Shown: positions 57,049 to 64,000 of the stretch, in pieces
Layout: every line of letters starts with the position of its first letter
How positions within the stretch are numbered: position 1 is the first letter of the stretch
Assembly (NCBI RefSeq): GCF_004011695.2
Contig: NC_082410.1
Span: 806,001-870,000, forward strand
Source: Ascochyta rabiei
Lineage: Eukaryota; Ascomycota; Dothideomycetes; Pleosporales; Didymellaceae
Direction of reading: 5' to 3'
Length of the DNA: 64,000 nt
Made by a program: the position numbers and the translations under genes
Notes under the pieces: model-generated
What the model saw: only the letters and a program-made list of their open reading frames with translations
Databases searched by the model: none
What the model was told of the DNA's origin: nothing

Positions 57049-58542
57049 TCAGTGCTGCAACCCATTGAACTGGCTTGGTATCCTAAACGGCCTCGCTTCT
57101 TGGTCCTTGTTGCCCAGCCTCTCTTTGCAGACGGGCAACTCCCTCCGCCACCCATCCTTTACAAACTGCAGCGTCCGCTCAAAGACAAGCTGCCGCTCCT
57201 TGCGCTCGTGCTTCCCGACCGCTATGTCTGGGAACTGTGTCCAGCCGTGTCGGCAGCCTGGAGCGTGCCACACTTCGAGGCCTCCGTTTGTGTCCACCTT
57301 CGGATACGGTCGGCCCCCGTCGATGCCATCCCAGTCTCCTTGCCGCCCGTCGCCGAAGCGCACATGTCCGTGCCAGCCGCTGCAGTTCATCTTGTCTACC
57401 CAGACGTCGCTCTGCACGGCGAGACTGTCTTTCTCCGGTAGGACGAGGAATATGGCGGCGTTCTTCTGCACGTTCTCGGGGTCGACCAGGCCGGGACTGG
57501 CGCGTGGGTGAGGGCGTAGCTTCTTGGGGAGGTACGTGGGTCCCATGATCGAGAAGAGGCCAGGCATCCGCGGCTTCTCGGGCTTCTTGTCTTCGCCTTT
57601 CAGCGCGTTTGGTAGGTTCTTCATGGGTCGCTCGTGCGGTAAGAGACGGGCGTCCAGTGAAGGGTAGAATAGCAGCAGGGGCATGAACCTAGGTCGCGCT
57701 TTGGGAGGCGGCAGCATCGTTGGCCATGGCTCTAGTGGGTTGTCCAGTATTGTCGGTGCGCGATTCCGCGGCAGAAAAGGGGACATCGTCGCGCCGACAG
57801 AGGGTCCTTGTGAAATCGAGTTGGAACGCTCGTTGGGGGGCTGCAGGATGTCCATGCATGGTGGAGCAGACACAGCCATGTTCAGAGCGATGTTCCCACC
57901 CGCTGAGAAGCCTGAGATACATAGCCGTTCTGGATCCAGGGTAATGTTTGTGACGTGCTCCATGTGAGGCAGCAGATGCGCCTTCTTCTTGCTCTTCTTG
58001 TGCTTGGCAAGCGTGTTTGTGCGCATAATGGCATAATATCGTTGAATCTCTGTCCTGAGGTATCTGCCAGCATCGGTGATGCTGTCTGTGTCTAGGATGG
58101 CGGACAGTACATCTTCCCCGTCGTGTATCGCAGCTGGGAATTGGTGAAAAGGCCCAATGCGGTAGGACACAGATATGACGACCGCCCCAAGCTCACGCGA
58201 CATCATGGAGGCATATGGTGCCTGTTCGAGCGGGCTGCCCATGACGAAGCCTCCTCCATGGAAGTCTAGCACGACTGGGACTCTCCATTCCCCTGTCTCT
58301 GCTCGCCGCCGGTCCTCGTTCTCCTCCGGGTCCACTGGCGCGGGCGGTACGAAGACATAGAGTGTGATGACGTTGCCTTTTCGACTCGGCAGGTTGATCA
58401 GGAAGGGATGCGGTCCCTTGGGCGAGGTTACGTGGAGGATCGATAGGGGTACGAATCGAGGTATTTGGACGAGCGCCGTCCGCCATGCGATGGACAGGGG
58501 CAGGCCGAAGAAGTAGCGCAACGTGTGCAGGTACCCACTCAT
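57049..58542 (-). CDS. Alpha/beta hydrolase, hormone-sensitive-lipase-type esterase
   Basis: This is a single exon of 497 aa. The oxyanion-hole motif HGGGF at residues 95-99 and the nucleophile elbow GFSAGG with S213 identify the hormone-sensitive-lipase family of esterases, which hydrolyse acyl or arylacetyl esters. The catalytic acid lies probably near LVLPEKDSLAVQSDVW (about 395), and the base in the C-terminal APGCRHGWTQFP. An insert of about 40 residues rich in Lys (KHKKSKKKAH) and a Pro-rich loop before LLLFYPSLDARLL lengthen it compared with the usual 320-350 aa. The N-terminal 35 residues are hydrophobic (FFGLPLSIAWRTALV) and may associate with membranes. The start at 58542 is the only ATG before this region. 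The substrate is unknown. Confidence 0.87.
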   Translation of the reverse strand: MSGYLHTLRYFFGLPLSIAWRTALVQIPRFVPLSILHVTSPKGPHPFLINLPSRKGNVITLYVFVPPAPVDPEENEDRRRAETGEWRVPVVLDFHGGGFVMGSPLEQAPYASMMSRELGAVVISVSYRIGPFHQFPAAIHDGEDVLSAILDTDSITDAGRYLRTEIQRYYAIMRTNTLAKHKKSKKKAHLLPHMEHVTNITLDPERLCISGFSAGGNIALNMAVSAPPCMDILQPPNERSNSISQGPSVGATMSPFLPRNRAPTILDNPLEPWPTMLPPPKARPRFMPLLLFYPSLDARLLPHERPMKNLPNALKGEDKKPEKPRMPGLFSIMGPTYLPKKLRPHPRASPGLVDPENVQKNAAIFLVLPEKDSLAVQSDVWVDKMNCSGWHGHVRFGDGRQGDWDGIDGGRPYPKVDTNGGLEVWHAPGCRHGWTQFPDIAVGKHERKERQLVFERTLQFVKDGWRRELPVCKERLGNKDQEARPFRIPSQFNGLQH

Positions 58543-59381
58543 TTTCGCGGAGTGGCGAGAGGACGATGACTGACGCGCATGGTGTTCAGGTGGTGTGGTG
58601 GCCCATGTGGGCGTTGGCTGAGCGTTGGGTGGCCGCAGCTTCTAAATGTTCGAGGTCGCGCGGGTGCCATGTTTGGAGACTGCTGGGACAACAGGGATGT
58701 GACGTCAGCCTGGGAACGCGTTTGTTTTACAGTCCGTCGCATTGTTAGACTGCAAGTCCGGGGATGGACGGATAGCAAAGTCGGGTTCGTTGATTCTCTG
58801 GCGTCAGACTCAACACACTAAAACACGAAGCTTCGAGCCAAGCATGAAATGGTGCTCGAGGTTCCGGGTACCGGCCTTTCCTCCCGTCCTCCTCGCAAGC
58901 ATCAACCAGTCCTGCCTAGTGACATATCGTCCGGACTGTTTTCGAGCTCTCCAGTGGTTGTGTTGGCCGTCTTTAGAGAGGATCTCAACTTTTTCCTTGT
59001 TCGCAGGACGGGTGTAAGTAGAAAACCGCAGTGGGGAATTGGGGCCCCAGGCTAATAGCAAAAGTTGAGCGTGGAGCTGCCATGAACTTCTGAGAGATGA
59101 GAGCGCACGCTTGCTCTTCATACTGGATAATCTCACGGTCTGAGACCTCGACTGTCACCCTCTGCTGTCAAATGTCGGACTTGGTGGATGTAAGAAATGG
59201 AAGCGGCCTTACGCCCAGTTGACTGAGACTGCTTGCCTACACGAATGTAGCGCAAGTTCCCTTGGAGGCTGATTGCTTCCTGCTTACTGCATCGAGGCGC
59301 CCTGCAGGTGGAGACAGCTCATCAAGTGCAACAGCCCGCATCTTTCTGCCACTCACTTTCAACACCAGATTCGAGCTGAGC
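58543..59381. other. Intergenic stretch between divergent genes
   Basis: No gene or repeat was recognised. Presumably it holds the promoters of the esterase and of the small gene at 59382. Confidence 0.5.
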
Positions 59382-59946
59382 ATGCTCAGAGTAGCCCGCC
59401 CATCAAGTGCTCAACTTAGCTTACAGTCCCATTTCTTGCACCGATCGTTCGCGACAATGACATCCTCGCATCCTGTAATCTTGTGCGGCAAGAGCGAGGC
59501 AATTGGTGCTGTGGTCATCGAAAACCTGAAGCCAGAGTTTGAAGGTAAGGCCACCCACCCTTCCATACCGTCTGCCTCCAGATCATAACGGGGCGTCAGT
59601 CATCCAATTTATCCAAAACGTCGACGCCGGCAAAATACAGATCCCCACTCTTCTCCGAGGCGAGAAGCCGGAATCATCAGGCTCCAGTCTCGGCTCTAAA
59701 AACTACGCAAGGGCACCTGTTGCCATCTTTCTGGGCGCAGCTTTTGATGATCGAGACATTCAAGAGCTGCGCAAAGCCGCGGAAAGCACGACGAAAGTCC
59801 CCTGGTTGAGACCTGACACAACGAAACCTGCTCCACCGCCCGGCCCAGAGTATGGAAAGGCAATGGTAGCCAGGATCAAGGAAACCGTAAAGGGTTTGGA
59901 GGGGAGAACAGAATTGAAAGGTAATGGAGACGTGGTATGGTTTTGA
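59382..59946 (+). CDS. Conserved fungal protein of unknown function with possible mitochondrial leader
   Basis: This is a 169-aa protein in two exons, 59382-59544 and 59600-59946. The 55-bp intron (GTAAGG donor, CGTCAG acceptor) joins KPEFE-VIQFIQNV in frame. Residues 1-25 are basic, Ser- and Leu-rich and free of acidic residues (MLRVARPSSAQLSLQSHFLH), as in a mitochondrial presequence. A second ATG at 59457 opens the conserved part, MTSSHPVILCGKSEAIG, so a shorter cytosolic form is possible. The body has a beta-alpha-beta look (VILCGKSEAIGAVVIENL), then GKIQIPTLLRGEKPESS, PVAIFLGAAFDDRDIQELRK and VPWLRPDTTKPAPPPGPEYG. I know this pattern from uncharacterised fungal proteins but can assign no function. 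Confidence 0.72.
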
Positions 59947-60619
59947 ACTGGACGACCAGCGGCTGTGTTGGTGGAGATTGGTTTCTCAAGGCTACTAGGT
60001 ATGTGTCTGTCCAGGACATGCAGTGCTTGCATTTGCTTGTTTGATGCTGAACTGCCATCGATTTTCGTTTCACCTCTACGATATCAGACTCAGACCAGTC
60101 TGTATGCGCCACTTTATCGCGTACATCACTAATGCTATGCGCAACTGCGCCAGTAAAACTTGTTTACTCGAACTCCTCCAACCCAGATCCACAGAACGTC
60201 AAGATTTCTGCTTTCTTTACTTGGTGACTGCCTCGACTATTGAAACAGTAACACATCAAGGAACTGGATGCCAGCAACGATGCGCGTAGTTGAGTGCAAT
60301 AACCTCAGAGACCATCGTGGACTTAAAGGCCTTGCCAATGTTTGTCCTTCTGTCGATCATGACCAATAGTCAGGTCTCTTATCGAGAATGTTCTAATGTA
60401 GCATGACAGAGGAGTGTTTGTGGCATGGAGGAGGGTAACGAGATCATAGATTCTAGTTCGACGGTGGTATGGTTGGGTTCGCTTTGTCTTCTATCATTCC
60501 AGGGAAAGTCTGAAGGTATGTCCTATGAGGAGTCGTTGTTGCTATTGGAGCTTGCTTTCAAGGGCTTCTCCTCTCCATTGAGCTTGATAGTCCGATCTCG
60601 GCTTGAGTACCTGCCACTG
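59947..60619. other. Intergenic stretch between convergent small genes
   Basis: No gene is recognised. A plus-strand frame at 60425-60841 overlaps the minus-strand gene and looks like its shadow. Confidence 0.5.
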
Positions 60620-61147
60620 TTAGTCAAAGTCCTTCTGCGCTGCCGCAAACGTGTCTTGCCTTGTCCATATGTACTCGCCTGCCACGTACAGAGCGATGAA
60701 CAGCATCAACCATCCGAGTACTCTTCCAACAAAGTGGCTCTCAGGTTCATGGTGTCTGTAATGCTGCGTCATGTGCCTGACTTCTTTCCCAAAGCCGCAG
60801 ACAATCTTGTTTTGGCTGATGTTGCCCTCCTTCGATTCTGACTGGGCATCACCATAGCTAGTCGTCTGCAGCACATCGCTTGGAAGCGGAGTGGTAGCCG
60901 AGAGCACTCTCGAGAGTGTGCTCTCACTAGCGAATTGAACTTTGATATCGTACTGCGAAGCAAGCGTTTGCGCGGATCGCCAGCCAAAGTCTCTGGGCTC
61001 GAAAAGGTTGCAGAGGGTAGGTCTCTCATTTGTGCGAAATGCTAGGCAGCGACATTGTATGTCCTCCACGTGATTCTCCATTGTCGGTGCTGCGAATGTA
61101 GTCTGCAGACTCAGAGCCGCGACAAAGGTGCCCAATCGGAACAGCAT
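60620..61147 (-). CDS. Small secreted or membrane-anchored hypothetical protein
   Basis: This is a single exon of 175 aa from an ATG at 61147. The first 20 residues (MLFRLGTFVAALSLQTTFAA) are a clear signal peptide. The outer part has four cysteines (QCRCLAF, RPTLCN and VCGFGK) and the segment WRSAQTLASQYDIKVQFASE. A single helix, VLGWLMLFIALYVAGEYI, near residue 150 and a short charged tail suggest a type I membrane protein. I recognise no domain. The Cys-rich start, LASQYDIKVQF and the tail make a coherent protein, so I accept it as a gene. Confidence 0.55.
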   Translation of the reverse strand: MLFRLGTFVAALSLQTTFAAPTMENHVEDIQCRCLAFRTNERPTLCNLFEPRDFGWRSAQTLASQYDIKVQFASESTLSRVLSATTPLPSDVLQTTSYGDAQSESKEGNISQNKIVCGFGKEVRHMTQHYRHHEPESHFVGRVLGWLMLFIALYVAGEYIWTRQDTFAAAQKDFD

Positions 61148-64000
61148 AGTTGATCTTGAAGGTGTTGCGGATGGTTTGCGATTGACAGGTAGCGGGGGAT
61201 ATGCTGGAACTGCTGACTGATCAGTTCAGCTCCTTCAAGTACAGGTCGGGACGGATGATAGTGGAGATCTAGACCCTGCGTTAGCGCAGTACGCCTCGTA
61301 CTGAGTACGCCTCGTACTGTGCTTATCGAGTAAAGTGTTCACGGGCGAATATTGCAGGGGAGCTGTGAGGTAATGTCGTGTGCTGCGTGGACGCTGCAAC
61401 CACCCTGGGCAGTGAGTGAATTAAGATCCCTGCAGTGATCGTTTACACAAGCACAGCCACCAGTCGTTTGCGCTGTTCCCGGTTCCGCCGATTCTCGTTA
61501 CTGGAGACGCTAATATGTCCGAGAGCCGGCGGTACAACGACGGAGGACGGAGTGGCTGCGAATGAACGCTTAGACCGACGGAACGTGCCAGATGTGGCTT
61601 GATTCGAGCCGCTCATGTTGTTCGTGCCTAAATCGAGCAAAGATTGGTTTTTTTGATGACCTAGCTTCCATGAAGATGATGTATCGCCCGAAAAGAGGGC
61701 GTAGGCTCGCAGGACAGAGTCGATCTGGATATTGAAAGGCAAATCTCCACTCCGCAACGGCAGGTTTCATAGTTTGCACGAGAATGCGGCCGCAATGACC
61801 GGCGACTTGACCTACGACTTGCGGATTGGAGCGGTAATTGGCACTACAGAGAAGTTGCCCGTCAGCAACACGAGTTCGGACCGCATCGTGCATCTGTTAT
61901 CTGTTGGTCGTGTGCTCTGCGAGCACGCAAGGCCCGGTGACGCTTCCAACTCACCCCTTGATGACCGGCATCCTGAGGGTGGCCCCATACCAAATTAGAG
62001 CTGGCGAAGCTTTAGCCAAGCTTTAACCGGTGAACACTAGCAGCCGCGCAGGGTCCCTGAATGGCTCAAGCAAAGGTTTCATCTCCGAGACAAAAGCTTG
62101 CCGACGCAAGGTAGCGTGAGATCAGCACGAATGCGTCAAGGATCGGATGTGCGGCACTGGGTTCCAGGCTACTCCTATGCAGCGCTTGTAATACGAAGGG
62201 ACGACATACACCCAATCGTCACCAGCTTCTCTTGGACAGAGTGACAGAAGCGTTTCCATCAGCAGCGAGCACACTCGAGGCCTGGTCCCACTCTACTCCT
62301 GCCACTAAGAGCTGAGCGCCGATATAGCAGCAGCTGCTTCTAAACACCGAGCTTGGTTGCACGCTGCTGACGAGGTTGCAGTCTCTCACAGACCCTCCGC
62401 GGTTATGCAGCATTGACATACATAGTAAGGTTCAAGGAATAAGTATCGAAGTCAATGCACAATCAACGAATGCATTTGAGACTACACAACACTCGGGTCG
62501 AGACGTTACCTAGGTACAAAGAAAGTCTTCCCAACGCGCCCTGCACCACATTGTGCCCTCAGGTCTACCTGCGGTACGCCTGTAACAAAAATTGCTCTTT
62601 TCCCCAAGTATTTCTACGTCCGAAGCGAAAAAAGCTGCTTTTTTTATTTTTAAAGAACACTATGTCACTGACGTTCCAGGATTCTGCGCTGCCGTCTCTC
62701 TTGTAGATCTGGAAAGCGGATTAAGTATCTCTGAAGAGCCCAAATGATTTTTGTGTCGTATGGAGGTCGATAAGGGATAGAATCAGGCATGGTTTCGCCA
62801 TAGACAGACGATGTCATTCGCTGCAGCAAAGAGGGCTTCCGTGCGCCAGGCGAAGGTATCCTTACTAGCACGGTTGGCCATACATTTTGGTTCTCTTGGG
62901 AACGATCAAACGGCTGATGCTAGGTCGTCGGTTCATGTTTCCAGCAGCAATGTGTTTCCTGAAAAGCATGTGCGCACAAATTAAATATACATGACATTAC
63001 TGATGCTTTCAAATTCTTCGACAAGAAGACCACCGCAGCAAATAGCGTTTCTAGTAGAAGAACCCTGAAGAAGCGAAATACGCATCGCGACTATTCACCT
63101 TTGCGTAGTTAATAGCTACTGTATTGTGCAGGAATGCGTAACACCGTCAGCAGGCACGGGAACGACTAATGGTACCTGCAGGCTCAAGGCGAACGACCGC
63201 GTATACTGTGAGTGCTCCTCTCTTACCCAGAAAACATCGCACTTGTATTTGGAAAAGAGGTTCGAAATCAACGAGGCGTGGAATTGTATCGCCGAGGAAC
63301 AAACTCGATGGGTGGCTTGAAGAGTTGCAGAGATAGTAGAACATCAAGAAGACATCTGAAGGATCAACTGGACACCAACATGTTTGATCATCTATCTTAT
63401 ACCGATGGTCAGCAGTCTTTGGAATATCAGGTATCTCCATGGAACATGATCTGATTCGCGTATATCTTCTAACCCACTTCTAGGATCTTATCGAATCTGG
63501 TGTACCTTTAGGCCTGCAGACAGCAGTGGATTCCGGCAGGCTTTCATTGCAGGTGGCGGAGTAGATGGTTACTCGACCTTAGGGAATCTGTAACTTTGGC
63601 TCGTGGAAAAGGTTCTACAGCTTAAACCAAGGGTTGCAGAGACAGAGCCTTGCTGTTACGAAGATTACAGTAGTAGCACATGTCAGCCTCTCAATGTTTG
63701 CAAAAGAATGGATAGTAACGTTCTACAGCTCAAACTCAAACAACCCGATTCAAAGTCACAGAGAGCCATCAGGCAGTGAGAATCGTGGAGGCTGTTGCTC
63801 CGTTACAGGTTCTGAGGCTGGAGGCTTTGACCATCTCAACTTCTCAAGTACATTGGAAGTGATACAAGAAACGACTGCGCGGGACGTAACACAGCTTGGC
63901 TGGCTTGGCTGAGCCTCAGGAGCTGAACGGCCGGTTGGATAGCATCCACAAGGAAGTGTATGTGGTTATGATTGGTAAGGACAAGGTTTAAGTGTGATGC
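61148..64000. other. Terminal stretch without recognised genes
   Basis: Frames are at most 107 codons, overlap on both strands and show no domain. A palindromic 16-bp duplication lies at 61288-61319. The motif GTTCTACAGCTYAAAC occurs twice, near 63612 and 63720. The stretch may hold decayed sequence or the flank of a gene beyond the window. Confidence 0.5.
61288..61319. repeat. Two tandem copies of a palindromic 16-mer
   Basis: AGTACGCCTCGTACTG occurs at 61288-61303 and 61304-61319. Each copy contains AGTAC...GTACT, able to fold on itself with a 5-base loop. It lies about 140 bp upstream of the small gene at 61147. Confidence 0.9.

Overview
The window is eukaryotic nuclear DNA from a filamentous ascomycete (Pezizomycotina). 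A Dothideomycete is my best guess, but that is inference. Genes are monocistronic, lie on both strands and are split by short introns. Most introns are 49-72 bp, with GTANGT or GTGAGT donors, CTRAC-like branch points and YAG acceptors. The gene content also fits: a fungal rhodopsin, an RGS-LOV blue-light receptor, a filament-type septin-like GTPase, a DUF2457 protein and a repeat-induced-point-mutation (RIP) style repeat. There is no bacterial, phage, plasmid or CRISPR material. I saw no convincing tRNA or rRNA gene by eye.

Layout. 1-2.4 kb: 3' part of a Yta7/ATAD2-type AAA-bromodomain chaperone. 4.6-8.1 kb: a seven-helix receptor converging on a DUF2264 protein. 9.6-11.5 kb: a quinate/sugar-type MFS transporter. 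12.6-15.3 kb: three small genes (hypothetical, triple-RPEL, six-cysteine secreted). 15.9-16.9 kb: a rhodopsin with proton-pump residues. 18.7-20 kb: a ZIP zinc transporter. 20.8-25.5 kb: a divergent pair, a coiled-coil protein and DNA polymerase kappa. 27.2-29.1 kb: a septin-like GTPase. 30-32.2 kb: a damaged or partial membrane-protein gene beside a 749-bp terminal-inverted-repeat element. 32.6-35.1 kb: a convergent pair, an enoyl-CoA isomerase and a PsiD-like decarboxylase. 36.3-38.2 kb: a convergent pair, a MARVEL protein and NatB Naa20. 38.6-41.6 kb: an RGS-LOV photoreceptor. 43.1-45.2 kb: cystinosin and a secreted SRPBCC protein. 46.9-50.3 kb: a large WD40-like protein. 51.5-54 kb: a DUF2457 protein with a poly-Asp tract. 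57-58.5 kb: an HSL-type esterase. 59.4-61.1 kb: two small genes. 61.1-64 kb: nothing recognisable.

The genes do not form one pathway or metabolite cluster. Two features stand out. Two independent photoreceptors, an opsin and an RGS-LOV protein, lie about 22 kb apart. The spacers from 46 to 57 kb are crowded with short tandem repeats, including the same pentanucleotide families on both sides of the DUF2457 gene. Most gene models were spliced by hand from donor, branch and acceptor sites, and the frames close exactly. Starts and terminal exons flagged as uncertain need transcript data.
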